Counted from the first letter of the stretch, positions 8,245-17,558 are shown. The stretch is 64,000 bases of DNA from Pseudonocardia sp. HH130630-07 (GCF_001698125.1 NZ_CP013854.1:1240001-1304000); one strand, 5' to 3'. A program made the numbers and translations. Notes: generated by a model not told the origin, from the sequence alone.

Positions 8245-10805
8245 CGGGCCGCGACCTGCGGCATGCCGACGAGCACCGGCTCGTCCGGGCGCCCCGGAGC
8301 GGGCACGTTCTGGCCGCGCTCCTGCACGAACCGGATCGTCGGGTCGGGCGCCTCGGGCGCGTTGACGAAGGAGACGAAGCGGGACAGCTTCTCCGGGTCG
8401 GCGAGGACACCGGCCCACTCGTCGGCGTAGGAGTCCACGTGGCGCGCCATGGCCGCGTCGAGGTCCGCGCAGATGCCCAGCGAGTCGTCGACGACCACCG
8501 AGCGCAGGTGGTCGAGCCCGCCCTCCATCGACTCGATCCACGGCGCGGTGCGCTGCAGCCGGTCGGCGGTGCGGACGTAGAACATGAGGAACCGGTCGAT
8601 GGTGCGGACCAGCGTCGCGGTGTCGACGCCGGACACGAGCAGCTCGGCGTGCCGCGGGGTGAACCCGCCGTTGCCGCCGACGTAGAGGTTCCAGCCGTCC
8701 TCGGTCGCGATCACGCCGAAGTCCTTGGACCGGGCCTCCGCGCACTCCCGCGCGCAGCCGGAGACGCCGGACTTGAGCTTGTGCGGCGATCGCAGGCCCC
8801 GGTAGCGCAGCTCCAGCTCGACGGCCAGGCCCACCGAGTCCTGCACCCCGAACCGGCACCAGGTCGTGCCGACGCAGGACTTCACGGTGCGCAGCGACTT
8901 GCCGTAGGCGTGCCCGGACTCGAACCCGGCGTCGACCAGCCGGCGCCAGATCGCGGGCAGGTCCTCCACCCGGGCGCCGAACATGTCGATCCGCTGCCCG
9001 CCGGTGATCTTGGTGTAGAGCCCGAAGTCGCGGGCCACCTCGCCGATGACGATCAGGCCGTCGGCCGTCACCTCGCCGCCGGCGATCCGCGGGACCACCG
9101 AGTAGGTGCCGTTGCGCTGCAGGTTCGCCAGGAAGTGGTCGTTGGTGTCCTGCAGCGAGGCGCGCTCGGCGTCGAGGACGTGCCCGTTGTGGACGGTGGC
9201 GAGGATCGAGGCGACGGCCGGTTTGCAGACCGCGCAGCCCGCACCGCGGCCGTGCCCGGCGACGAGGGTGTCGAACGAGGTGATCCCGGCCCCGGCGACG
9301 ATCTCGAACAGCTCGGCGCGGGAGTGGTCGAAGTGCTCGCACAGCGCCGTCGACAGCTCGACGCCCTGCTGCTCCAGGATCCGGGTGAGCGCCGGGACGC
9401 AGGACCCGCAGGTCGTCCCGGCCCGGGTGCACGCCTTGAGCGCGGGGACGTCGTGCGCCCCGCCGGAGATCGCCGCGCACAGCGCGCCCTTGCTGACGCC
9501 GTTGCAGGAGCAGATCTGCGCCGAGTCCGGGAGCGCGGACGCGTCCGGCGCGGCGCCGCCCCTGGAGATCAGCGTGACCGGGTCGTCCGGGAGCGGCGTG
9601 CCGACGAGCGGGCGCAGCGCGGCGTAGCGCGACGCGTCGCCGACCAGGACCCCGCCCAGCAGCGTCGGCGCGCCGGCACCGGTGTCCGCGTCGCCCGGGG
9701 CGGAGACCACGAGCTTGGCGTAGGTCCCCGCGACCGGGTCGTCGACGACGATCTCCAGCGCGCCGTCGGCGGACGCGTGCGCGTCGCCGAAGCTGGCGAC
9801 GTCGACCCCGAGCAGCTTGAGCCGGGTGGACGTGTCCAGCTCCGCGGGCGTCATCCGGGCCGGGCCGCCGAGCAACCGGTCCGCGACGACCTCGGCCATC
9901 GCGTAGCCGGGGGCGACGAGGCCGTAGGTCCGGCCGTCGAGCGCGGCGCACTCGCCGATCGCCCAGACGGCGTCGTCGCCGGTCCGGCAGCGGTCGTCGA
10001 CCAGGACGCCGCCGCGCTCCCCGACCGGCAGGCCGCTGTCCCGGGCCAGACGGTCCGCGGCGCGGATCCCGGCGGAGAAGACGACGACGTCGGCGTCCAG
10101 CTCGACGCCGTCGGACAGCGTCGCGACCAGCCGGCCGCGGTCGGAGCCGACACCGGTCACCGAGACGCCGGTGCGGACCGCGATGCCCTGGGACTCCACC
10201 AGCGAGCGCAGCAGCGCCCCGCCGCCGTCGTCGACCTGGACCGGCATCAGCCGCGGCGCGATCTCGACGACCTGCGGCGACAGGCCGAGCGTGCGCATCG
10301 CCCGCGCGGCCTCCAGACCGAGCAGCCCACCCCCGACGACGACGGCCGAGCGCCGCCCCGGCGCGGTCGTCGCCATCGCGGCGGCCGCGACTCCGGAGAT
10401 CGCGTCGAGGTCGTCGAGGGTCCGGTAGACGAAGCATCCCGGCAGGTCCCGGCCGGGCACCGGCGGGACGAACGGGTCCGAGCCGGTCGCGAGCACCAGC
10501 GCGTCGTAGCCGAAGGTGGCCCCGGACGCGGTGGTGACCCGGCGCGCGTCCCGGTCGAGGTGGCGCACCGGGTCGCCGAGGCGGTGCGTGACGAGCGGGT
10601 CGCAGCGCAGCCCGTCGTCGTCGAGACGCAGTTCCTCCTCGGAGGCCCCGTCCACGTAGGAGGAGAGCGCCACCCGGTCGTACGCGCGCCGGGTCTCCGC
10701 ACCGAGGACGGTGATCTCCCAGGCCCCCGCGGTGTCCCGGTCGCGCATCGCCGACACCAGGCGGTGCCCGACCATGCCGTTCCCGACGACGACCAGACGG
10801 CTCAT
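8241..10805 (-). CDS. nirB: Assimilatory nitrite reductase (NADH) large subunit
   Basis: This 854-residue protein reduces nitrite to ammonium with NADH. Domains in order: FAD/NAD(P)-binding oxidoreductase (VVGNGMVGHRLV near the N-terminus, GGGLLGLEAARAM near 150), a BFD-like [2Fe-2S] region near residue 430 (ICSCNGVSKG, then CGSCVPAL), and the sulfite/nitrite reductase core with siroheme/[4Fe-4S] cysteines at about 642 (KSCVGTTWC) and 683 (SGCARECAEAR). Length and order are standard. It leads the nirBD operon; narK for nitrate/nitrite uptake lies just upstream on the same strand. Confidence 0.96.
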   Translation of the reverse strand: MSRLVVVGNGMVGHRLVSAMRDRDTAGAWEITVLGAETRRAYDRVALSSYVDGASEEELRLDDDGLRCDPLVTHRLGDPVRHLDRDARRVTTASGATFGYDALVLATGSDPFVPPVPGRDLPGCFVYRTLDDLDAISGVAAAAMATTAPGRRSAVVVGGGLLGLEAARAMRTLGLSPQVVEIAPRLMPVQVDDGGGALLRSLVESQGIAVRTGVSVTGVGSDRGRLVATLSDGVELDADVVVFSAGIRAADRLARDSGLPVGERGGVLVDDRCRTGDDAVWAIGECAALDGRTYGLVAPGYAMAEVVADRLLGGPARMTPAELDTSTRLKLLGVDVASFGDAHASADGALEIVVDDPVAGTYAKLVVSAPGDADTGAGAPTLLGGVLVGDASRYAALRPLVGTPLPDDPVTLISRGGAAPDASALPDSAQICSCNGVSKGALCAAISGGAHDVPALKACTRAGTTCGSCVPALTRILEQQGVELSTALCEHFDHSRAELFEIVAGAGITSFDTLVAGHGRGAGCAVCKPAVASILATVHNGHVLDAERASLQDTNDHFLANLQRNGTYSVVPRIAGGEVTADGLIVIGEVARDFGLYTKITGGQRIDMFGARVEDLPAIWRRLVDAGFESGHAYGKSLRTVKSCVGTTWCRFGVQDSVGLAVELELRYRGLRSPHKLKSGVSGCARECAEARSKDFGVIATEDGWNLYVGGNGGFTPRHAELLVSGVDTATLVRTIDRFLMFYVRTADRLQRTAPWIESMEGGLDHLRSVVVDDSLGICADLDAAMARHVDSYADEWAGVLADPEKLSRFVSFVNAPEAPDPTIRFVQERGQNVPAPGRPDEPVLVGMPQVAAR

Positions 10806-11181
10806 GCTCGGCTCCCTCGTTCCCCCGGTGCGGTACTGGGGACCGACGGTAGGAACGGCGGATTACGGCCGGGCGCCCCGCGATTGCACGGGGGTTACGA
10901 GGTGCTCACCCCGTCCGACGGGTCACCGTGAGCGCCCCGGCCACCGCACCGCCGTCCGCCCACCGCACCCACCGCACTGCCGCACTGCCCGCCGGACGCT
11001 CACGGGATCGGCCGGTGCTCACCCGATCGAGCGAGCACCGCCGCAACAGGTGAGCGCGCCGGGGTGCCGCGCCGCGCCGTGCCGAGCAGTCGGGTCGTGC
11101 CGGGCGGCGGGGTAGGGCGGCGGGGCCCGGTGCCGTGCCACGCCCGGCGGGCCGGATCGGCAGGCGGAGTGGGGCGGGGCG
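10806..11181. promoter_or_regulatory. 376-bp gap upstream of nirB; promoter region with a possible GlnR half-site
   Basis: No convincing gene is present. The strand leading into nirB holds GTAAC followed after six bases by GCAAT (10882-10898 on the plus strand as ATTGC/GTTAC), loosely like a GlnR site (GTnAC-n6-GaAAC). This is weak and unproven, although nirB is a classic GlnR target in actinobacteria. The second copy of the 60-nt palindromic element lies at 10997-11056. The remainder is GC-rich with repeated GCTCACC/GGTGAGC words and nothing else recognisable. Confidence 0.35.
10997..11056. repeat. 60-nt imperfect palindromic element, copy B
   Basis: It has the same plan as the copy at 5078-5137: outer CGCTCAC/GTGAGCG arms, central CACCCGATCG at offset 23 and 60 nt total. 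About 40 of 60 positions agree. The inner arms differ in sequence but still pair (CGGTGCTC with GAGCACCG), which suggests that the folded form is conserved. Confidence 0.5.
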
Positions 11182-11565
11182 TCACGGGCGGGTGCCGGGG
11201 TCGCGGCCCGCCGTCACCGCGGCCACCCGTGGCGCCCAGCGCTCGTGCGCCGACTGCCGGGTGATCCCGGCCGCCCGGCCGATCAGGTCCCAGCTGACGC
11301 CGGTGTGCCGGAGCACGACCAGGTGCGGCAACGGGTCGAGCCCGGCGGCCAGCCCGATCCGGAACGCGACGAGCCGCCACGCGGTCTCCCGCTGCGCGGG
11401 CACGTCGGTGCCCTGCTCGGCCTCCCACTCCGGGGTGCCGGGCAGCGGCGGGACGCCGGCGATCGCGTCGGCGTGCCGGTCCAGCTCGGCGACGGCGGCC
11501 GCGGTGACGGCGGTCGCCGCCGGGGTGACGTCGACGGTGAGGACGTGGTCCGGGATCGTGGTCAT
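11182..11565 (-). CDS. Small helix-turn-helix protein, function unknown
   Basis: This 127-residue protein has an N-terminal helical part and a C-terminal helix-turn-helix (VSWDLIGRAAGITRQSAHER, about residues 90-110), like many small actinobacterial proteins of the pattern SW-x-x-IG-x-x-x-G-x-TRQ-x-A. No enzymatic domain is seen. The ATG at 11563-11565 lies one base from a perfect 9-3-9 palindrome that occupies the usual ribosome-site position. This suggests autorepression and perhaps a leaderless or coupled message. It follows narK on the same strand, so control of nitrate uptake is possible but unproven. Confidence 0.6.
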   Translation of the reverse strand: MTTIPDHVLTVDVTPAATAVTAAAVAELDRHADAIAGVPPLPGTPEWEAEQGTDVPAQRETAWRLVAFRIGLAAGLDPLPHLVVLRHTGVSWDLIGRAAGITRQSAHERWAPRVAAVTAGRDPGTRP

Positions 11566-11566
11566 G

Positions 11567-11587
11567 CTGTCAGGGTAACCCTGACAG
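11567..11587. promoter_or_regulatory. Perfect 9-bp inverted repeat abutting a start codon (operator or terminator)
   Basis: The arms are CTGTCAGGG (11567-11575) and CCCTGACAG (11579-11587) with a 3-nt centre. The element begins one base upstream of the helix-turn-helix gene's ATG and lies 26 bp past the narK stop. It could be an autoregulatory operator that hides the translation start or a hairpin ending narK transcription. There is no U-run, which favours the operator reading. Confidence 0.55.
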
Positions 11588-11612
11588 TGTTAGCCGCAAC
11601 GGGATTTCCGGG

Positions 11613-12983
11613 TCAGACCCGGGCGAGCTCCGCGGCACCGGGAACGGACGCCCGCCGCGGCCGCAGGTAGACCGCCCAGGTGACGCCGATGCACAGCACG
11701 TAGAAGGCGAGGAACGCCCAGAACGCCGGGGTGCCCGACTGCACGGAGAGGAACGACTCGCGGAAGGCCAGGTTGATGAACAGCCCGCCCAGCGCACCGA
11801 CGGCCCCGGCGATGCCGATCACCGCACCGGACAGCCGCCGCGCGGTGCCGAGCTCGGTCTCCCGGTCCGCACCCGCGGCGATCGCCACCCGCGCCCGCCC
11901 GGTGAAGATCGCCGGGATCATCTTGTAGGTCGAGCCGTTCCCGATCCCGGACAGCGTGAACAGCAGGATGAAACCGGCCGTGAAGACGCCGAGCGACTGC
12001 GCACCGGACGCGGCGATGATGACCACCGTCGCCACCGCCATGCCGACGAAGTTCCACAGCGTGACGGTCGCGCCGCCGAAGCGGTCGGCCAGCCGGCCGC
12101 CGTAGGGACGGATCAGGGACCCGATCAGCGGGCCGACGAAGGTGACCGTCGCGGCCTGCAACGGGGTGCGGTCGAACTGGTTCTGCAGCACCAGGCCGAA
12201 GGCGAACGAGTAGCCGATGAAGGAGCCGGAGGTCCCGATGTAGAGGAACGACATGATCCAGGTCTGGGGGTCCCGGCACGCCTCGGTGAACGCTCCGGTG
12301 TCGTTCGACATCGCCGCGATGTTGTCCATCCGCACCCAGGCGAGCGCGGCGGAGACGACGACCAGCGGGAGGTAGACCGCGATCAGCACCCGCGGCTGCC
12401 CGGCGCCCAGCAGCGCGATCACCAGCAGCCCGAGCAGCTGGATCACCGGGACGCCGAGGTTGCCGCCACCGGCGTTGAGCCCCAGCGCCCAGCCCTTGCT
12501 CCGCTCCGGGAAGAACGCGTTGATGTTCGCCATCGACGAGGCGAAGTTGCCGCCACCGACACCAGCGAACGCGGCGACGACCAGCAGCGTCGGGTAGGAG
12601 ACCCCGGGCCGGAGGACGACCAGCGCCAGCACCAGCGGGACGATCAGCAGGGCCGCGGAGAACACCGTCCAGTTGCGGCCGCCGAACCGCGCGACCGCGA
12701 ACGTGTACGGCAGCCGCAGGATCGAACCGACCAGGGTGGGCACCGCGACCAGGAAGAACTTCTGCGCCGCGTCGATGCCGTACTCCGGCCCCATGAACAG
12801 GACCAGGACCGACCACATCGTCCACACCGAGAACCCGATGTGCTCGGAGAAGATCGACTGCCACAGGTTGCGGTTCGCGACCGCCCGGCCGGTGCGGGCC
12901 CAGAAACCCTCGTCCTCCGGATCCCAGTGCTCGATCCAGCGGCCGCCGAGCCGGCGGGCAGGGGGTGTTGCGGGAGTGGTCAC
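11613..12983 (-). CDS. narK: Nitrate/nitrite transporter of the NarK/NNP family
   Basis: This 456-residue major-facilitator protein has about 12 membrane segments. NNP signatures are visible: FAGVGGGNFASSMANINAFF and, in the second half, GIGNGSTYKMIPAIF. The N-terminal cytosolic stretch ends in HWDPEDEGFWARTGR, common in actinobacterial NarK. The GTG at 12981-12983 is chosen because AGGAGA (plus-strand TCTCCT at 12991-12996) sits 7 nt upstream; an upstream GTG at 13070 lacks a ribosome site. It probably supplies the NirBD system with nitrate or nitrite. No nitrate reductase gene is in the window. Confidence 0.92.
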   Translation of the reverse strand: MTTPATPPARRLGGRWIEHWDPEDEGFWARTGRAVANRNLWQSIFSEHIGFSVWTMWSVLVLFMGPEYGIDAAQKFFLVAVPTLVGSILRLPYTFAVARFGGRNWTVFSAALLIVPLVLALVVLRPGVSYPTLLVVAAFAGVGGGNFASSMANINAFFPERSKGWALGLNAGGGNLGVPVIQLLGLLVIALLGAGQPRVLIAVYLPLVVVSAALAWVRMDNIAAMSNDTGAFTEACRDPQTWIMSFLYIGTSGSFIGYSFAFGLVLQNQFDRTPLQAATVTFVGPLIGSLIRPYGGRLADRFGGATVTLWNFVGMAVATVVIIAASGAQSLGVFTAGFILLFTLSGIGNGSTYKMIPAIFTGRARVAIAAGADRETELGTARRLSGAVIGIAGAVGALGGLFINLAFRESFLSVQSGTPAFWAFLAFYVLCIGVTWAVYLRPRRASVPGAAELARV

Positions 12984-13121
12984 GGATCGCTCTCCTGATC
13001 GCCGTCGTCGCACGTCCGCGACGACGGTAGGGAGCCCCAGTTTCCGACGGGTGGCGCCGCGTGACGGCACCGCAACGGTTATCTCACAACCACTTGCCCG
13101 CGGCTGTGAGGAGTGCCCGGC

Positions 13122-13949
13122 TCAGAGCCTGCGGCTGACCAGCCCCGCGACCCGCTCGATCCCGGACAGCGACTCGCTCGTCGCCTCCGGGTGCTGGGCG
13201 TGCAGCGCGAGCCGGTAGAGCACCGCACGCAGCAGCGACTGCGGCCACTCCGACAGCTCCGACCAGCGCTCGATCAGCTCGTCGTCCGCGCCGCCCCAGG
13301 CGACCGCGTCGACGACGACGACGGCGGCGGCCCACTCGGCAGGCCGCCAGAACGGCACCAGGTCGAGCACCGCGGGCCGGCCGGTCGGGTCGAACAGCAT
13401 CGCGCCGAACAGCTCGCCGTGCACCACCTGCGGGGTGAGCCGGATCGTGCGCCGGTGCGCGGCCAGCTCGGCGAACAACGTGCCGCCGGTGGCCGGGTGC
13501 AGGTCCAGCTTCCGCTCGCCGAACGCGGCGGCGGCGGACCGGGAGAGCAGGTCGTCGCGGTCGTCGAGCAGCCGCGGCCGCAGCACCGTGGAGGTGGCGG
13601 CGTGCAGGCGCAGGGACGCGGCGACGACCTCGTCGTGCCGCGGCTCCGGTGCCCCGGGGACGTGCCGGGAGGCCGCCCAGCCGCCGACCACCCAGCGCCC
13701 GTCCGAGGAGCGGACCGGGCGGGCGAGCCGGACGCCGTCGACCTCGAGGTTCTCCAGCACCGTCGCCGACCAGGCGGCGACGACGTGGTCGGCGACCGGC
13801 CGCAGCAGCACGTCGCCGCACTGCCAGGCCCGCTGGCCCGCCCACACGACGGGGCGTGGGCTGGTGTCACGGACGCCGAAGGCGACACGCACGTGCTCGG
13901 GCAGTGCGCTCGCGGCCGGCGCGGAGGCGAGCGGGCGGGCGGCGGTCAC
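13122..13949 (-). CDS. TIGR02569-family actinobacterial protein (phosphotransferase-like)
   Basis: This 275-residue protein resembles TIGR02569, an actinobacteria-restricted family whose M. tuberculosis member is Rv3205c, next to moeZ. The fold hints at an aminoglycoside-phosphotransferase/kinase relative: TPQVVHGELFGAMLFDPTGR followed by PAVLDLVPFWRP corresponds to the catalytic H-x-D...DLxP layout with altered residues (HGE instead of HGD). Function is unknown. A GTG start at 13949 gives the conserved LPEHVRVAFGV segment near residue 17. In the reference order it would be close to moeZ; here a disrupted gene and two insertion sequences intervene. Confidence 0.75.
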   Translation of the reverse strand: MTAARPLASAPAASALPEHVRVAFGVRDTSPRPVVWAGQRAWQCGDVLLRPVADHVVAAWSATVLENLEVDGVRLARPVRSSDGRWVVGGWAASRHVPGAPEPRHDEVVAASLRLHAATSTVLRPRLLDDRDDLLSRSAAAAFGERKLDLHPATGGTLFAELAAHRRTIRLTPQVVHGELFGAMLFDPTGRPAVLDLVPFWRPAEWAAAVVVVDAVAWGGADDELIERWSELSEWPQSLLRAVLYRLALHAQHPEATSESLSGIERVAGLVSRRL

Positions 13950-14055
13950 GACGGGGACGGTACCCGGGTGACCCCGCGCGCCCTACTGCGGCGCGCCAGC
14001 GGCGTGCCGCGTCGATATCACGATCGAGTGGTGGCCGCCATCGAGCCGCGGACCG

Positions 14056-15013
14056 TCAGGCGTCCCGCCCGCTGCTGTCTCCGCCGCCGTCGCCACGGGA
14101 GGACGAGCCGCCCGAGCCCGAGTCACCCGCGTCCGAACCCCGCGAACCCGACCGGCCCGAGTCCGACCCGGAACCACGCGAACCGGACCCCGAGTCCGAC
14201 CCGGAGTCACGCGAGCTCGACCGGCCCGAATCCGAGTCCCGCGAGCCCGACCCCGAGTCCGAGCCGGACCCGCGCGAACCCGACCGGCCGGAGTCCGACC
14301 CGGAGTCACGCGAGCTCGACCGGCCCGAGTCCGCATCCGAACCCCGAGAACCCGACCGGCCCGAGTCCGAGTCCGAGCCGCGCGAGCCGGAGCTGCGCGA
14401 ACCCGAGTCCGAGTCACGGCTGGAGCTCGATCCCGACCGCGATCCCCGGTCGGAGTCGCCCGACCCCGAGCCACCGGAACCGCTGCGCCGCGACATCTCC
14501 GCCGCCTCCTGCCGGTCGACCTCGTCGAGCACCGGCGCGGCGGCCTCCTTGCCCATGGCCATCTCGACCCAGGGCTCGGCGGCCGCACGGGCCATGCCCG
14601 ACGACTGCGGTGTCCCGGACCGGGTGCCCGACGACCCGCCGCCGCGCTCGCTGCGCGATCCGCCGGACCGCTCGTTCCCGGACGACGCGTCCGAGCGCGA
14701 GGTCTCCCCCGAGCCGCCGGACCCGCCGGAGCCCACCGGCAGGATCCGCCCGCCGCCGTTGCGGCGGTCCGCGGAGCCGGAGTCGTCCGACCTGCTCGAC
14801 GTGTCGGACTTCTTCGCCGTGTCGGACTTCTTCGCCGTGTCCGCCTTCTTCGTCGAGGCGGCGGGCTCGGACTCCTTCTCCTTCGACTCCTTGGCCGTCT
14901 TGGCGGCCTTCGTCGTCGGGACCTTTCCGGAGCCGGACTTCTTCGTGGTGTCCGCGGAGCGATCGCGCTTCGGGGTCTCCGACCGGTCGGACCCGCCCGA
15001 ATCGGACTTCTCC
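14056..15013 (-). pseudogene. 3' portion of a host gene split by an IS1380-type insertion (Ser/Asp/Gly repeat tail)
   Basis: From the target duplication leftwards this frame reads KEKSDSGGSDRSETPKRDRS, then histone-H1-like lysine repeats (AKKSDT tandem). A short ordered-looking stretch follows (MARAAAEPWVEMAMGKEAAA), then a roughly 140-residue tail of imperfect SDSGRSGSRG-type repeats. No start codon with a ribosome site precedes it; a GTG at 14736 opens only the last 226 codons. The frame joins exactly to the 5' portion at 17644 when the insertion and one TTAG copy are removed, giving an 846-residue protein. It is probably not expressed now, or only as a fragment. Confidence 0.75.
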
Positions 15014-15186
15014 TTAGCCCGGATCTTTCGTCGGGCAGTCCCGGCTTGATCGACACCGGTGCTCGTCGGTGTGGTGGCGCTGATTCTGCCTGGCGGGTGT
15101 GACAGTTCAGCCGAGGTCGCTCGGGTGGGCGCCGGTTTCCACTGGTCCGGTCGGGGTCCTGGGTCGTCGTGACGGCGGGGTCGGGC

Positions 15187-16317
15187 TCAGCCGGGGACGG
15201 CGAGTGCGCGCAGCCGGGCGAGGCCTTCGCAGAGCAGCCTGGCCCAGGGTGCGTGGGCGGGCAGGTGCAGGACGGTTCGGCGGGCGTGCCGGGCTCGCTG
15301 TGCGGGCTGGGAGAACAGCCGCAGCCGGAGTCGTTTCGGTTCCCAGCGCCGCGCCGGGTGGTCGGTGTAGGCGAGCATCTGCGCCCAGGCGGTGACCTCG
15401 CAGGCGAGCGCGACAACGGCCTGCCAGATCCGGTTCTGGTCGAGCTCGTGCAAGGGCAGGTTGGTCAGCCCGGTGTCCTTCGCCGCCCGGATGCGGTCCT
15501 CGGCGCGGGCCCGGCGGCGGTGTCGTAGCTCGAGGTCGGCGAGTTGGCGGCCCGCTCCACCGGGGTGTGTGTTGGTGGCGAATGCGGTGTAGCGCAACCC
15601 GTCCGGGTCGGTGATCCGTAGCTGCGCGCCGGGGTGCGGGCGCTCGCGGCGGACGATCACCCGCATCCCTTTCGGCCAGGAGGTCAAGTTCATCAGGCCG
15701 GTCGCCTCGATGACCCAGGCTCCGGGACGGGGCTCGCGGTCGGCATCGAGCGCGGTCTGCCAGTCCGTGGCCGGGAGCGCGGCGAGCTGGTCGACCAGAG
15801 CCTGGGACAGCCCGAAGCCGACTGAATAGGACAGACGCTGCCCGGCCAGCCAGTCGAGGAGCTCATGCGAGGCACCTGCGCCGTCGACCCGGATCAGAAC
15901 TTTGCGGCCGGGACGGTTGCCCGGGCGGTGGTCGGGGAGCTGGCGCAGCGCCGCCCGGATGACGGTGACGTGGTCGGTGGCGGTGTTCGACCCGGCGTTC
16001 CCGGGGCGTAGCAGCGCCGCGAGAGGCTCACCGGTCCCGGCCGCGCCGTGGTCGCAGAACGCCCACAACGGATGGTGCCCGAAGCCCTTCTTGAACGTCG
16101 GTGCGGCGCCCTGCTTGTCCGAGTGGGCGGTGATCAGGGTGGCATCCACGTCGATGACCAGCGGGTTCGCCGCGTCCGTCTGGTGGTCGGGAGCGGCGGA
16201 ACCGGCCAGCGCCCACACCTTCGCCCGAGCCGTGGCGCGGGCGGCATCGATCGCCGCCAACACCGCGGTCGAGTCGGCGGCGAGGCGATCTACCGTGCGG
16301 GAGACCGTCGGGTCTGA
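15187..16317 (-). pseudogene. IS1380-family transposase, C-terminal fragment
   Basis: This is the last 376 codons of the IS1380 transposase, beginning at SDPTVSRTVDRLAADSTAVL where the nested element interrupts it. DDE-type features are visible: VIDVDATLITAHS, then VLIRVDGAGASHELLDWLAG, and a late acidic region RRARAEDRIRAAKDTGL. The open frame runs about 60 codons further into the nested element, but that extension is not transposase-like. Joined to 17241-17522 minus one TCA duplicate, the frame is continuous. Confidence 0.9.
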
Positions 16318-17240
16318 GAGAGTGTTTGAGAAGATCATGTTGAGGGTGTGACTACGTACTTCTGCTGGCGTCGGGCGGGTTCGCCACGGGCGATGCGGCG
16401 GGTGATGGTGTTGATCGCCGCCCAGCGGATCATGGCCTCGGACACTGCGGGGTGGCGTTCGTAGTCCCGGGCCAGGCGGCGGTGCGCGGTGACCCAGGCC
16501 AGGGTCCGCTCGACCACCCACCGCCGCGGGAGGACGGCGAATCCGCGCTGCTCAGGCGGTTTGCGCACGATCTCGACGCTGGTGTGCAGGATCGTGGTCG
16601 CCCAGTCCAGCAGGCGCCCGGCGAACCCGGCGTCGGCGTAGACGAACCGCACCCTCGTGCGCAGGTAGAGGTCGAGCAGGATCGACTTGGCGCCATCGCG
16701 GTCCTGCACCGACGCCGAGCACACCATCGTGGTCAGCAGCAGGCCGAGGGTGTCGGTCACGATGAACCGCTTCCGACCGTTGACCTTCTTCCCGGCGTCA
16801 TAGCCGCGGGTGTCCCGCCCGACCGTGTCAGCGCCCCTCACCGACTGCGAGTCGATGATCCCCGCGCTGGGTTCGGGGTCGCGGCCCTCATCAGCGCGTA
16901 GCTGACGGCGCACGATCGGGAGGATCTGCTCGGTGACCCTCTGCTGCTCCCACCGGTTGAAGTACCAGTACACCGTCTGCCACGGCGGGAAATCCACTGG
17001 TAGAGCCCGCCACGCGCACCCGGCGCGCACGACGTAGAGGATCGCATCCACCACATCACGGCGCGCGTGCTTCTCCGGCCGGCCTCCCGCCCCCGCCGCT
17101 GGCAGCAGCGGCTCGATCAACGCCCACTGCTCATCGCTGGTGTCCGAGGGGTACCGCCGCCTACGCCGAGCCACTCCTCCACGATGGACCACACCCGGAC
17201 GCATCCAGCGCAGACACGCCGACCCTTCTCAAACACGCTC
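16318..17240 (-). mobile_element. IS5-family insertion sequence nested in the IS1380-type element
   Basis: This is a 923-bp element with terminal inverted repeats GAGAGTGTTTGAGAAG (16318-16333) and GAGCGTGTTTGAGAAG (reading in from 17240), 15 of 16 identical. It is flanked by a 3-bp duplication, TGA on the plus strand (TCA in the reading direction) at 16315-16317 and 17241-17243. A TNA target duplication is characteristic of an IS5 subgroup. It carries one intact transposase. The clean ends and intact gene suggest a fairly recent insertion, later than that of the IS1380-type host. Confidence 0.92.
16335..17204 (-). CDS. IS5-family transposase
   Basis: This 289-residue single-frame transposase has an N-terminal DUF4096-like domain (YPSDTSDEQWALIEPLLP, about residues 18-35, and RPEKHARRDVVDAILYVVRA). 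A DDE catalytic domain follows: GIIDSQSVRG for the first Asp, VRFVYADAGFAG for the second, and WVVERTLAWVTAHRRLARDY with the final Glu. All three acidic residues are present and no frameshift is needed, so it looks functional. The ATG at 17202-17204 is just inside the right terminal repeat. Confidence 0.93.
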   Translation of the reverse strand: MRPGVVHRGGVARRRRRYPSDTSDEQWALIEPLLPAAGAGGRPEKHARRDVVDAILYVVRAGCAWRALPVDFPPWQTVYWYFNRWEQQRVTEQILPIVRRQLRADEGRDPEPSAGIIDSQSVRGADTVGRDTRGYDAGKKVNGRKRFIVTDTLGLLLTTMVCSASVQDRDGAKSILLDLYLRTRVRFVYADAGFAGRLLDWATTILHTSVEIVRKPPEQRGFAVLPRRWVVERTLAWVTAHRRLARDYERHPAVSEAMIRWAAINTITRRIARGEPARRQQKYVVTPST

Positions 17241-17522
17241 TGAGGCCACCGGACCGAACAGAGCGGGCTCCGCACGCAACAGCGCGATGTCGGACAGGCA
17301 GTCCCCGCCGGCGGCCAGCGTCAACGCGAGATCGAGCAGGACCTTCGCCGGGTCGTGCACCGCCAACCGCGGCCGCCACGGTTCCAACGCCTGCGACAGA
17401 GCGTGGTCGAGCCCGACCTTGCCGATGGTCTCGGTCAGCAGCCTCGTCCCGGCATGCGACACCACCGCTGTCGCGGCCGTGTCGATGTCCGGGCACGAGT
17501 AGAACCCGATAGCCTTCTTCAC
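17241..17522 (-). pseudogene. IS1380-family transposase, N-terminal fragment
   Basis: The first 94 codons, from GTG 17520-17522, read MKKAIGFYSCPDIDTAAT and later LAVHDPAKVLLDLALTLAAG, GGDCLSDIALLRAE and LFGPVAS. This is the usual start of IS1380 transposases. The frame is interrupted after the TCA serine codon by the nested IS5-type element, whose first bases add only ERV before a stop at 17229. Confidence 0.9.
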
Positions 17523-17558
17523 CTGGAGGGTGCTCCTGATTCGCGCGGATACGGGACC

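Noticed and set aside
10882..10898. A definite GlnR operator before nirB
   Set aside because: Only one loose GTAAC-n6-GCAAT pair is visible, not the full four-part site, so it is kept only as a weak note in the intergenic entry.
8199..10931. A 910-codon plus-strand frame opposite nirB
   Set aside because: It is antisense to a textbook NirB and has no family features.
14100..14420. Regularly spaced repeats resembling a CRISPR array
   Set aside because: Repeat units are short, vary in length, have no unique spacers and encode continuous SDSGRSGSRG-type protein sequence. No cas genes are present.
13649..15049. Plus-strand frame with Glu-Pro-Asp repeats (REPDRPESD-type) at 14.1-14.5 kb
   Set aside because: It mirrors the Ser-Asp-Gly repeats of the minus frame. 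The minus frame joins in phase with the other half of the split gene across the insertion, which the plus frame does not explain.
16318..16521. N-terminal extension of the IS1380 transposase frame into the nested element
   Set aside because: The first 60 or so residues are Pro/His/Gly-rich sequence from the antisense strand of the IS5-type transposase. The genuine N-terminus is at 17241-17522.
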